Source of the DNA: Phosphitispora fastidiosa
Lineage (GTDB): Bacteria; Bacillota; Thermincolia; Thermincolales; UBA2595
Reading direction: 5' to 3'
NCBI RefSeq assembly: GCF_019008365.1
Contig: NZ_JAHHUL010000015.1
Coordinates: 49,784 to 113,783, forward strand
Length of the DNA stretch: 64,000 bases
The translations under genes and the position numbers were made by a program. This document shows, one piece after another, positions 1-8,700 of this stretch. The notes beneath the pieces were generated by a model that was given only the letters and a program-made list of their open reading frames with translations, had not been told where the DNA came from and did no database searches. Within the stretch, counting starts at the first letter, position 1. The number at the start of each line of letters is the position of its first letter.

Positions 1-1692
1 GTATGTGGGATAACTCCTGATGCCATGGCGATGCGGGACATGCTGCTGAGAAATGCTATGGGGGCTTCAACTTATGCCCATCATGCCTATGAGGCCTTCA
101 GGACCTTGAAGTCCACTATTGAAGGGAAAACCCCCTTCGGAATCACTGACAGGGAGAAGCTTTACTGGTTTGCCGGACAGTGCGGGGTTAATACAAATGG
201 TGATCCGGGTCAGGTGGCTTTGTGGCTGTCAGATTTTCTGATGTATGAGCTTCATCGCGGATATGATGAGCCCAGCCGGATAATTGCGGCATTTGCACCT
301 CCCGCGAGGCAGAAGGTGTGGCGGGATCTGGCTATCTATCCTGCAGGGACACTGCATGAGATTAAGGATGCTGTGGCCAGTTGTCTGACAAATGTTGACG
401 GTGACTTTATATCACTGGCGAAGAAGGGACTCCGGCTGGGGGTAGCCACGATTTACGGAGCCCAGATAGGTCTTGAAATGGTTCAGGACATCCTTTTTGG
501 AACTCCCATGCCTCATGAGGTGGAAGTAGACCTGGGGATTCTGGATCCGGAATATATTAACATTGTTTTTAACGGGCACGAACCATGGGTGGGGATGGCA
601 ACTTACTATGCTGCCAAAAGACCTGAGGTTCAGCAGCGTGCTAAGGACGCCGGAGCAAAAGGATTACGGATTATCGGTTCCATAGAAACAGGGCAGGAGA
701 TGCTGCAGCGGCTTCCCATAGATGAAGTGTTCAAAGGTCTGACAGGCAACTGGCTGACAATTGAACCGGCATTGGCGACTGGGGCAATAGATGTTTTTGC
801 CATGGATGAAAACTGTTCACCTCCTTTTTTAAAGCCTTATGAGGAAAAGTACGGCGTAACCCTTGTGAGTGTTAATGATCTGGTTCGGATTCCGGGCGTC
901 AGCAGAAATTTTGATTACAAACCCCCTGAAGCAGTCGGCATTGCCAATCAGTTGTTAGACCTCGCTGTGGGAAACTTTACCCGGCGTAAGGGAAAAATTA
1001 CACCAAGAGTACCCCAAAAGGTTACCAAGGCAATTTCAGGGTTCTCCACAGAGGCGGTGCTTAAAGCTCTTGGGGGCACTCCCGAGCCTTTGGCCGGGGC
1101 CATAAAGGCCGGTAAGATAAAAGGCGTGGTTGCTCTGGTAAACTGTACTACTTTATCTACCGGACCCCATGATTATATGACTGTCAACCTGGCTAAGGAG
1201 CTTATCAGAAGGGATATTCTTATTATTAGCGGCGGATGTGGCAACCACGGTCTTGAAGTTGCCGGACTGTGCAACCTTGAAGCCATTGAGATGGCAGGAC
1301 CGGGGCTTAAAGAGGTATGCCGGAGCCTCAAAATACCACCGGTGCTTAGCTTCGGAACCTGTACCGATACGGGCAGGATTTCCATGTTAACAACAGCCCT
1401 GGCCAATCATCTGGGGATTGACTCCGCAGATCTGCCGGCGGCTGTTACGGCACCCCAATACATGGAACAAAAGGCGACAATAGACGGCATGTTTGCTCTG
1501 GCATACGGGCTTTACACCCATCTATCACCCACACCTCCCGTGGCGGGGGGGCCTGAGCTGGTCAAGCTTTTGACAGAAGACCTTGAGGGTCTCACGGGTG
1601 GTAAGGTAGCTCTGGGCGATGACCCGGTTGAGGTCGCCGCAGGCATAGAGGAACATATCAAGAAAAAAAGGACTAAAATCGGCCTTGATTAA
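1..1692 (+). CDS. cooS: Carbon monoxide dehydrogenase catalytic subunit-like (CooS), 5' end cut by window edge
   Basis: The frame is open from base 1, so the N-terminal part that would hold the D and B cluster cysteines is outside the window. The visible ~563 residues match the CooS family, which interconverts CO and CO2 at a Ni-Fe-S C-cluster in the cytoplasm. Counting from the Met at base 25, C-cluster ligands are recognisable at His185 (NGHEP), Cys264 (DENC), Cys374 (VNC), Cys405 (GGCGNHG) and Cys446 (GTCTDTGR). The usual GICCTGNE segment reads GSIETGQE here, so the ligand known as Cys295 in C. hydrogenoformans CODH-II appears replaced by Glu221. It may be a divergent CODH clade with altered chemistry. 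The family call is firm; activity is uncertain. Confidence 0.88.
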   Translation, partial: VCGITPDAMAMRDMLLRNAMGASTYAHHAYEAFRTLKSTIEGKTPFGITDREKLYWFAGQCGVNTNGDPGQVALWLSDFLMYELHRGYDEPSRIIAAFAPPARQKVWRDLAIYPAGTLHEIKDAVASCLTNVDGDFISLAKKGLRLGVATIYGAQIGLEMVQDILFGTPMPHEVEVDLGILDPEYINIVFNGHEPWVGMATYYAAKRPEVQQRAKDAGAKGLRIIGSIETGQEMLQRLPIDEVFKGLTGNWLTIEPALATGAIDVFAMDENCSPPFLKPYEEKYGVTLVSVNDLVRIPGVSRNFDYKPPEAVGIANQLLDLAVGNFTRRKGKITPRVPQKVTKAISGFSTEAVLKALGGTPEPLAGAIKAGKIKGVVALVNCTTLSTGPHDYMTVNLAKELIRRDILIISGGCGNHGLEVAGLCNLEAIEMAGPGLKEVCRSLKIPPVLSFGTCTDTGRISMLTTALANHLGIDSADLPAAVTAPQYMEQKATIDGMFALAYGLYTHLSPTPPVAGGPELVKLLTEDLEGLTGGKVALGDDPVEVAAGIEEHIKKKRTKIGLD

Positions 1693-1708
1693 GAAAAAAT
1701 TGATTTTT

Positions 1709-1756
1709 CGGATGGGGTTCCCCAAGAATTGAATGGGGGGCCCCGTTTTTTGGGGG
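1709..1756 (+). terminator. Intrinsic terminator after cooS
   Basis: Arms ATGGGGTTCCCC and GGGGGGCCCCGT can form a 12-bp stem with G-U pairs around a ~10-nt loop and are followed by a T6 run. It lies 15-60 bases after the cooS stop codon. Confidence 0.6.
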
Positions 1757-1786
1757 GGTACGTTGTAAGGCCATAAATTACCACAC

Positions 1787-1806
1787 CTGCTAGGCAGGTT
1801 TTTTCG
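1787..1806 (+). terminator. Second small hairpin with T-run upstream of ypiB
   Basis: ACCTGC-TAG-GCAGGT is a perfect 6-bp stem with a 3-nt loop followed by T6. It could be a back-up terminator of cooS or a leader attenuator for ypiB; no promoter was recognised between the two hairpins. Confidence 0.45.
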
Positions 1807-1859
1807 GCAGGGTTGTCTAATTGATATAGTCGACTAAACAATAGAGTTGGGTGGTAAAT

Positions 1860-2411
1860 ATGGAAGAAGCAGTAATGTTATATAAAAAGAAAAAGTTTAT
1901 TGACGAATTTTTAAGTAAATATGCACTAAAGAAACGGGAGGCTTCCCAAGTTCTGAATTTTCTGCGCTCCAGGGACGGGCTGTTAGCCAATACCTATTTT
2001 GTGGAAAATGTCAGACACCTTCCGAATGCCTTGATTATTTCTGCATCTAATGCAGCAACGGTTTCATTCCTGTGTCGGATTGATAACGAATATTATGAGG
2101 ATATCGAAGAAATTATTTCTTTGTTGGACCTGGAAGCTCCTGAAGAATTATTTGTCTGGCTTTCTTTTGAGGAGGACTACAGGTGTTCTGTCTGCAATAC
2201 TGATTTGGAAATAGCGCCTGAAGTCAGGGAGAAGGTTTTCTATTATCAGGTTATTCGGGCTTTGGAACGCGAAATGAGCCGGAAGATACTGGACCGGGAA
2301 GAGCGGAAGGCAGAAATGCTGGCCGAGATTGACCTTGCCTTGGAGAAGGGTGACAGGAAAAAGTTTGACTACCTGGCAATCAGGTATAAAAAGCTTTTCA
2401 AGGCATCCTAG
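1860..2411 (+). CDS. ypiB: YpiB/UPF0302 family protein
   Basis: A 183-residue protein whose N-terminal half (LKKREASQVLNFLRSRDG, then YFVENVRHLPNALIISA) matches the YpiB/UPF0302 family of Firmicutes. The C-terminus carries the short family helix (AEIDLALEKGDRKKFDYLA). No enzyme motif is visible; the family is conserved but poorly characterised. A CxxC pair (CSVC) sits mid-protein. A GTG at 1851 is also in frame, but ATG 1860 is preceded at good distance by GGGTGG and is preferred. It is monocistronic, convergent with the PRC-barrel gene. Confidence 0.8.
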   Translation: MEEAVMLYKKKKFIDEFLSKYALKKREASQVLNFLRSRDGLLANTYFVENVRHLPNALIISASNAATVSFLCRIDNEYYEDIEEIISLLDLEAPEELFVWLSFEEDYRCSVCNTDLEIAPEVREKVFYYQVIRALEREMSRKILDREERKAEMLAEIDLALEKGDRKKFDYLAIRYKKLFKAS

Positions 2412-2439
2412 GAGTTTTTTACAGGAATTGAAATGGAAG

Positions 2440-2476
2440 ACGGGGCGGCCCTGAAGTTAAAGGGCGGCCCCACTTT
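2440..2476. terminator. Hairpin between convergent ypiB and PRC-barrel genes
   Basis: GGGGCGGCCCT and AGGGCGGCCCC form an 11-bp stem with one mismatch around an 8-nt loop. It sits exactly between the two convergent stop codons, so it may serve both strands, although the T-tract is poor. Confidence 0.5.
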
Positions 2477-2480
2477 GGGT

Positions 2481-3371
2481 TTATTTGGTGTTGGCCTCTT
2501 CCGGGGTGTTAACTGCCTCCTCAGGAGTATCAGCCTCCGGCTCTGCAGAATTATTTTCCGGCACATCAGGAGAATTTGCTGTCTCATTGTCTTCAGGTTC
2601 CACGCATTCGCTGTCGGAAACTCCGGTAATTATTTCTTCATTTTTTATTTCCACTTCACTGGTTACATCAAGACCAGAGTTCGGTTCGGGGAAATTTTCG
2701 TTTCCGGAGTCTTCTGCTGCATCAGCTGCAGGTGATGTACTGGGGTTATCATTTTTTTCATACTTGTCTTTAATGTTTTTACGGATTTTTCCGGTGCGTT
2801 TTTTAGTGGTTTCCCAAAGTGTGGAGGTGCTTTCTTTCAGGTTGTGGATAGTTTCATTTAACCCGCCGTCGACCTTTTTCAGATATGTTTCTGTACCTTC
2901 ATTAACAACAATGATGTCTGAACCCAGTGTCCTGATATGTTCCGCCGGCATGAGCGCCTTGCCCTTGAAAAGACTCTCCAGAAATTTACCGCTGATTTCG
3001 AAGCATTCGATTTTTCCGGTTATTTCATCAATATAATATTCGTCAACTACCCCTAACACGGTTCCGCTTTCTGTGATTACCTTGACGCCAATGGGATTAA
3101 TATTTTCCTTGATTAGCTTCAGCATGTGGGGGAGGCTCATGGTTCTCTGCACATTTGCCGACTGGTCTATGGTAATGGCATCATCACCCATACTCCGGAC
3201 CTTTGTGTAGGGGATTATTTTTTGTTCCCGGAACCATCCGCGCTGGTCAATAATTATTGCGGCAATCTCCATTTTGGACGGGTCCACAACTATATTTTTG
3301 GATGCACCAATCTGGATACCTTCTTCTAAACTTATTATCGGCATGGAGATAAATTTACGGCTCTTTCTCAA
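2481..3371 (-). CDS. PRC-barrel domain protein with acidic C-terminal tail
   Basis: This 296-residue protein has two consecutive PRC-barrel-type units (about residues 5-75 and 85-165, e.g. KFISMPIISLEEG and GVKVITESGTVLGVVDEYYI). PRC barrels are small beta domains found in RimM and photosynthetic reaction centre H subunits. From about residue 195 the chain is low-complexity and rich in Glu, Asp, Asn and Pro, probably disordered. A Lys-rich stretch (KKRTGKIRKNIKDKYEK) precedes the tail. The TTG start follows a G6 Shine-Dalgarno at 8 bases. Function unknown; no signal peptide or membrane helix seen. Confidence 0.75.
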   Translation of the reverse strand: MRKSRKFISMPIISLEEGIQIGASKNIVVDPSKMEIAAIIIDQRGWFREQKIIPYTKVRSMGDDAITIDQSANVQRTMSLPHMLKLIKENINPIGVKVITESGTVLGVVDEYYIDEITGKIECFEISGKFLESLFKGKALMPAEHIRTLGSDIIVVNEGTETYLKKVDGGLNETIHNLKESTSTLWETTKKRTGKIRKNIKDKYEKNDNPSTSPAADAAEDSGNENFPEPNSGLDVTSEVEIKNEEIITGVSDSECVEPEDNETANSPDVPENNSAEPEADTPEEAVNTPEEANTK

Positions 3372-3511
3372 TTTTAAAACCCCCCAAAAAATTCTTTGCT
3401 ACCATATTATTCATGAGACATGTTTGTTATACCATTTTCCGGGAAATACTATAACAAATTTGATTGTTAGCCTGGAAGGCTGATTTGACAATTAACAGAG
3501 GGGGTATGAAA

Positions 3512-4165
3512 ATGGTTGAGGCAAAGATAGGCGCCAGCCTGAGGCCAAGTACCAAAGGAAGCTATCGGCACTATTTACGGGATAACGGGAGGATACCGGC
3601 GGTGGTTTATGGGAAGGGCATTAAGGGACAGGCCATTGAACTGGATGCCAAGGATCTGGAGTCCGTGATTCGCCAAAAGGGGCGTAATGTTCTTATTGAC
3701 CTGGATGTAACAGGAGGGTCGGAGCAGAAAAAATATGTTGTTATGATTAAAGACCTGCAAAGAGATCCTATCCGTAGAGATATTGTCCATGCCGACCTGT
3801 GTAAAGTATCCCTGGAGGAAAAATTACGTACAACCGTTCCTCTGGTGTTAAAGGGCGAGGCTGCCGGAAAGAAGACCGGGGGTGTTTTGCAAACCGGGCT
3901 GCGGGAACTGGAAATTGAGTGTACTCCCGACAAGATGCCGGATGCGGTAAATGTTGATATTTCCAGCCTTGAGACCGGTCAGCATATTACAGTGGCTGAC
4001 CTTTTGGTATTTGGCGAGTTTAAGATTCTAACAGAACCGGATAAGATGGTTGTCATGGTAGCGGCACCCAGAGTGGCGGAAGAAAAGGAAGAAGACACCG
4101 TAAGAGATGCGGAAACTGCCGAAGCGGAAACCGAAGCTGAAACTGAAGATGCGGAGGTTTCTTAG
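3512..4165 (+). CDS. ctc: Ribosomal protein L25 / general stress protein Ctc
   Basis: About 217 residues. The N-terminal L25 domain binds 5S rRNA in the 50S subunit (RPSTKGSYRHYLRDNGRIPAV, VVYGKG). It is followed by the TL5/Ctc C-terminal beta domain (VPLVLKGEAAG, GGVLQTGLRELEIEC). The last ~30 residues are a run of Glu, Ala and Thr (AETAEAETEAETEDAE), a common acidic tail. Two in-frame ATGs lie at 3506 and 3512; the G5 Shine-Dalgarno at 3500-3504 is 7 bases from ATG 3512, which is preferred. As in Bacillus, ctc stands directly before pth. Confidence 0.93.
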   Translation: MVEAKIGASLRPSTKGSYRHYLRDNGRIPAVVYGKGIKGQAIELDAKDLESVIRQKGRNVLIDLDVTGGSEQKKYVVMIKDLQRDPIRRDIVHADLCKVSLEEKLRTTVPLVLKGEAAGKKTGGVLQTGLRELEIECTPDKMPDAVNVDISSLETGQHITVADLLVFGEFKILTEPDKMVVMVAAPRVAEEKEEDTVRDAETAEAETEAETEDAEVS

Positions 4166-4264
4166 AGCTTCCGCAAACATAAAAAGGGTTGCTAAAGTTT
4201 AAATTTCACAGGAGGAAAATTCCTTCAGCCCTCGAATAAACAAGTGGATAAAGGGGGATTCTTT

Positions 4265-4831
4265 GTGAAACTGATAATTGGATTGGGCAACCCTGGTAAT
4301 AAGTATGCTTCCACAAGACATAATATCGGCTTTATGATTATTGATTACCTGGCCGGGGTTTTGGATATTAGCGTAGACAGAGTCAGATTGAAAAGCCTGG
4401 TCGGTGAAGGCTTTAAGGATGGTGAAAAAATAATTCTGGCCAAACCCCAGACCTATATGAATCTCAGCGGGGAAGCTGTGCTTGACATGGTACATTGGTA
4501 TAAAACCGATCTGCAGGATATCCTGATAATCTATGATGATATGGACCTGCCTCTTGGAAAGCTGCGCCTTAGAATCAAAGGCGGTGCCGGAGGACATAAT
4601 GGGATGAAGTCAATAATTTACCTGATACAGTCTGAAGATTTCCCCCGTTTGCGCATCGGCCTCGGTCGACCGGAGAATGAGCATTTGGAGAATATTGATT
4701 TTGTCCTCGGCAAATTCAGTGAAGCGGAAGCAAAGGTAATGACTGCAACAGTCAAAGAGGCTGCGGAGGCTGTACTGGCAGTAATTGAAAAAGGTGCTGC
4801 ACAGGCTATGAATGAGGTAAATAAACTGTAA
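4265..4831 (+). CDS. pth: Peptidyl-tRNA hydrolase
   Basis: A 188-residue bacterial Pth1, the usual length. It frees tRNA from peptidyl-tRNAs that drop off ribosomes. Visible signatures: LIIGLGNPGNKYASTRHNIG at the N-terminus (with the catalytic His and the Asn of GNPG), KPQTYMNLSGEAV, and IYDDMDLPLGKLRLRIKGG, followed by GGHNGMKSII. GTG 4265 is chosen because AAGGGGG lies 7 bases upstream and the protein then begins MKLIIGLGNPG as in the family. It follows ctc by about 100 bases and is followed 17 bases later by the PrsW-like gene. Confidence 0.97.
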   Translation: MKLIIGLGNPGNKYASTRHNIGFMIIDYLAGVLDISVDRVRLKSLVGEGFKDGEKIILAKPQTYMNLSGEAVLDMVHWYKTDLQDILIIYDDMDLPLGKLRLRIKGGAGGHNGMKSIIYLIQSEDFPRLRIGLGRPENEHLENIDFVLGKFSEAEAKVMTATVKEAAEAVLAVIEKGAAQAMNEVNKL

Positions 4832-4848
4832 GCGGTCGGAGGGATGTT

Positions 4849-5253
4849 ATGCTGTTTTTCGCGGCCGGGGCACTGGCTGCCATGGCTTCATGGATAGGGA
4901 ACAGGCTGGCCTTAAAGTTAATGGGCGCCAGGGAAATAGTGCTATTAGCGCCTCTGATTGAAGAAGCCGCAAAGACCGGGGCAGCTATTCTGACCGGTAG
5001 TTCTTTAATCCTGACTCACGGAGCATTTGGCTTAATAGAGGGGGTTTATGATGCCTGGAATGCTGGTTTGCAGGGGCTGCAGGCCGGAGTGGCCAGTCTT
5101 GCCGGACACCTTTTTTACGGATATATTACCTTTATGGTTATGCAGAGGCATCATAGCTGGTTATTTGCTGTGTTGAGCGGGTATCTGCTGCACATGCTCT
5201 GGAACGTTACGGTGTTAAAATTTTTGGTTAAGAGAAGGAGGCAGTCAGCTTGA
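4849..5253 (+). CDS. Minimal PrsW-like putative intramembrane protease
   Basis: A 134-residue protein with about four hydrophobic helices. It carries the motif set described for PrsW-type glutamic intramembrane proteases: EExxK at 38-42 (EEAAK), FxxxE at 60-64 (FGLIE), and His87 and His115 in later helices (GHLFYGY, HMLWN). PrsW of B. subtilis cleaves the anti-sigma factor RsiW; whether this much shorter protein is a protease is inference. A Lys/Arg-rich C-terminus (VKRRRQSA) suggests a cytoplasmic end. The start follows GGAGGG at 5 bases, and the stop overlaps the next gene's TTG start. No RsiW-like partner is adjacent. Confidence 0.6.
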   Translation: MLFFAAGALAAMASWIGNRLALKLMGAREIVLLAPLIEEAAKTGAAILTGSSLILTHGAFGLIEGVYDAWNAGLQGLQAGVASLAGHLFYGYITFMVMQRHHSWLFAVLSGYLLHMLWNVTVLKFLVKRRRQSA

Positions 5254-5489
5254 AGATCAGATTTTTTTGTGACTGCTGTGATTCCGTTTTTGATGAGACT
5301 GAGGTTGCTGAAGATGCATTTCCGGAGGAAATAGAAGCCTTGACCTGGGAGAACGGGAGGGGTATAATATTACAAGACGCTGACGATTACGGAGTTTTTT
5401 TCCTGTCAGTTTGTCCCGAATGTAACAGGGATCTCGGTTTTGGAGAGGAAGATAAGTTTGCCTTCTTACAAAAGCCGGTGTTGCACTAA
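5250..5489 (+). CDS. Small Cys-rich (zinc-ribbon-like) hypothetical protein
   Basis: 79 residues beginning MKIRFFCDCCDSVFDE, with a second Cys pair later (SVCPECNRDLGFG). Two such knuckles suggest a structural zinc site. The middle is acidic. It is translationally coupled to the PrsW-like gene through a TTGA overlap, and AGAAGGAGG lies just upstream of the TTG start. I do not recognise the family. Confidence 0.7.
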   Translation: MKIRFFCDCCDSVFDETEVAEDAFPEEIEALTWENGRGIILQDADDYGVFFLSVCPECNRDLGFGEEDKFAFLQKPVLH

Positions 5490-5570
5490 AGCTTATAATA
5501 TTTAATTTAAATATCGAACAGCGGTTAATCACCGGAGAGCAAGGGGATTGATATTCCCGGAGGCCTATCA

Positions 5571-5605
5571 GAGCTTTAGCCCAGGTGCTGGAGCTTTTTT
5601 AATAT
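5571..5605 (+). terminator. Intrinsic terminator (first of two before mfd)
   Basis: AGCTTTAGC and GCTGGAGCT form a 9-bp stem with two G-U pairs around CCAGGT, followed by T6. It ends the pth-PrsW-like unit. Confidence 0.6.
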
Positions 5606-5617
5606 CCAGATACCACC

Positions 5618-5640
5618 GGATGCCAAAACCGGTGTTTTTT
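5618..5640 (+). terminator. Intrinsic terminator (second of two before mfd)
   Basis: CACCGG-ATGCCAAAA-CCGGTG followed by T6, about 80 bases before the mfd start codon. Confidence 0.6.
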
Positions 5641-5719
5641 GGCGTGCACGTGTTTTTTGAGGGGTTTAAGGGAGTTCCGACTTAAGGCTTATTTCCGTTA
5701 CAAGAAAGGGAATGCAATT

Positions 5720-8700
5720 ATGAAGGTACACGGATTTTACGATCCATTGCGTGAAAGCTCAGATTATCTCTCACTGGTAAAAGGCCTTCAGAAAAAGACC
5801 GGATATCAGATGGTGTACGGGCTGTCATCAACTCAGACAAGCTATTTGACGGCAGGTCTTATCAGCGGCAGCAGGCAGCCGGTGTTTTTTGTAACTGCCG
5901 GAGCCCTGTCGGCTAAGAAAAAGTTTACTGACCTGAAATCCCTTTTACCGGATAGGGAAGTCCTGCTTTTTCCCGACCTTGACCCTGTTCCTTTTGGAGC
6001 CATTGCTCAAAGCAGAGAGGTTATGATACAACGTCTTCAAGCCCTTGACGGGATTATTGGGCATGAGGGAGCCATTGTGGTAATACCTGTTGAAGCGCTT
6101 CTGAAGAAAATTATTCCTCACCAGGTCTTTTATGAGTTTTGCCTAAAGATTGAAGTGGGGCAGCGGCTCGACCTGTCAGAAACGGTCAGGCTGCTGGTAG
6201 ACCAGGGGTATGAGAAAGTGGATATGGTGGAAGGTCCAGGGCATTTCAGCCTCAGGGGAGGAATATTGGATATATATTCTCCGGTTTCGCAGAACCCGGT
6301 CAGGATCGAATTGTTTGATGATGAGGTAGATTCTGTAAGGGACTTTACCGTAGAGACACAGCGTTCTCTCGAAAAACGCAGCAGTATCACGATTATTCCG
6401 GCGCGGGAAGCTGTCTTTCCCGCGGAAAGAATTTTAAAAGCGCTGCCGCGGCTGAAAAAGGATTTTGTTACCGAAAAAACTATGCTCCTGAAAGCCGGAA
6501 AAAATGAAGCTTATAAGAGGTTGTCTGAAAGGATGGGTGACTTCCTGGAAAAACTTGACCAGGGAATAATTCCTGAGGGAATTGAGGCCCTGTTTTCGTA
6601 TTTTTATCCGGATGGGGTCACGGTATTGGAGTATTTGCCTCAGGGATCAGCAGTTTTTATTGAAGAGCCGTCCCGGCAGAGGGACATTATTCAGAACAGG
6701 CTGCGGGAACAGGTAGAAATGCATGTGAGCCTATTGGAACAGGGACTGGCTCTTCCCGCTCAGCAGCATAATAACTTGACTGCCGAAGACCTTAACAGGG
6801 TCATGACACGGTATACCAGGATTGGTTATTCCCTTCTGCCTAAACAACATGGGGTAAAACCGGGTAACATTGTGAACTTTTCTGCTAAAACCATGCACAT
6901 ATTTAAGGGTAAAATTGACATCCTGGTTGATGAAATAAAAATGCTCAGGGAAAATGGCTTTGCAGTTGTTATTTTTGGAAGCACTCCCGGCAGGATGGAA
7001 AAGATCAGAGAGCTTCTCAAGGAAAACAGTATCTTTGCCGGTATGGAATCCGAACTCCCCCAGAGGGTTGCACCCGGGGAAGTTATCATCACATGTGGGC
7101 TGCTGGAGGCCGGGTTTGAATTAACTGCAGTCAAACTTGCTGTGATTACAGACTGGGAAATTTATGGACAGCCCAAAAAGACCCGCGTTGTCCGGGCCCA
7201 GACTCAGCAGGGAGCCAAGATAAGCCATTTTTCAGACTTGCGGCCCGGTGACTTTGTAGTCCATGTAAACCACGGTATTGGGAAATATATGGGTATCAAA
7301 CAACTTGAGGTAGGCGGAATTCGGAAGGACTATCTTTTTGTCCAGTATTCCGGAGAGGACAAACTATATGTTCCGACAGACCAGATAGAGCTTATTCAAA
7401 AGTACCTGGGTGCAGAAGGGACGGCGCCAAAACTCTACAAATTGGGTGGAAGCGAGTGGAGCAGGGTTAAGCAAAAGGTAAAGGAATCCGTCAAAGACCT
7501 GGCCAATGACCTTATTGCACTTTATGCCGCCAGGCAGAAAATTCCGGGACACAGTTTTTCCCCGGATACAGTATGGCAGCAGGAATTCGAAGATGCCTTT
7601 CCTTTTGAGGAGACCCATGACCAGGTAAGCGCTATTGAGGATGTCAAAAAAGATATGGAAACTTCCAGGCCAATGGACCGTCTTTTGTGTGGGGATGTCG
7701 GCTATGGCAAAACAGAAGTTGCCATCAGGGGCATTTTCAAGGCTGTGATGGACAATAAACAGGTTGCGGTCCTGGTCCCCACAACTATACTCGCCCAGCA
7801 GCATTTTAACACCTTTAGGGAGAGGTTTACGGGATATCCTATCCGGGTGGAGATGTTAAGCAGATTTAAGTCTGCAGGGGAACAGAAAGGAATTATAAGT
7901 GACCTAAAAAAAGGGTTGGTTGACGTTATTATCGGAACTCACCGCCTGCTTCAGGGAGATGTGGAATTTAAGGAGCTTGGCCTGGTAATTATTGATGAGG
8001 AACAGCGTTTTGGGGTTACCCACAAAGAAAAACTAAAATATATCAGGCAGACTGTTGATGTCCTGACCCTTTCGGCAACCCCCATCCCCAGGACTCTGCA
8101 TATGGCTATGATTGGTGCAAGGGATATGAGTATCCTGGAGTCACCCCCGGAGGACCGTTATCCTGTCCAAACTTATGTGCTGGAGTTTAACCTGGAAATA
8201 ATTGCTGATGCTGTCAGGCGCGAGATCGACCGGGGAGGCCAGGTCTATTTTGTGCATAACAGGGTCAAGGATATTGACAAAACAGCCCGGATGCTTCAGG
8301 AGGTGGCGCCGGAGGCACGTATTGCGGTAGCTCACGGACAGATGAGGGAAGACCAGTTGGAAAGAAGAATGCTGGATTTTATATCCGGTGATTACGACAT
8401 TTTAGTTTGTACGACTATAATTGAAACAGGCCTGGATATTCAGAATGTCAATACCCTGATAGTGGATGAAGGGGACAAAATGGGACTTTCCCAGCTGCAT
8501 CAGCTCAGGGGACGCGTAGGCAGGTCACACCGCCTGGCTTATGCTTATTTCACCTACAATAAAGATAAGAGCCTGACGGAAATCGCGGAAAAACGCCTGC
8601 AGGCCATTCGCGAATTTACTGAATTTGGTGCCGGGTTCAAAATTGCCATGAGGGATCTTGAGATACGGGGCGCCGGTAATGTCCTGGGACCTGAACAGCA

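Noticed and set aside
4208..4237. Third copy of the GCAGGAG/GCGAAT motif upstream of pth
   Set aside because: Reads ACAGGAG and TCGAAT with total length 30 instead of 27; too weak to count.
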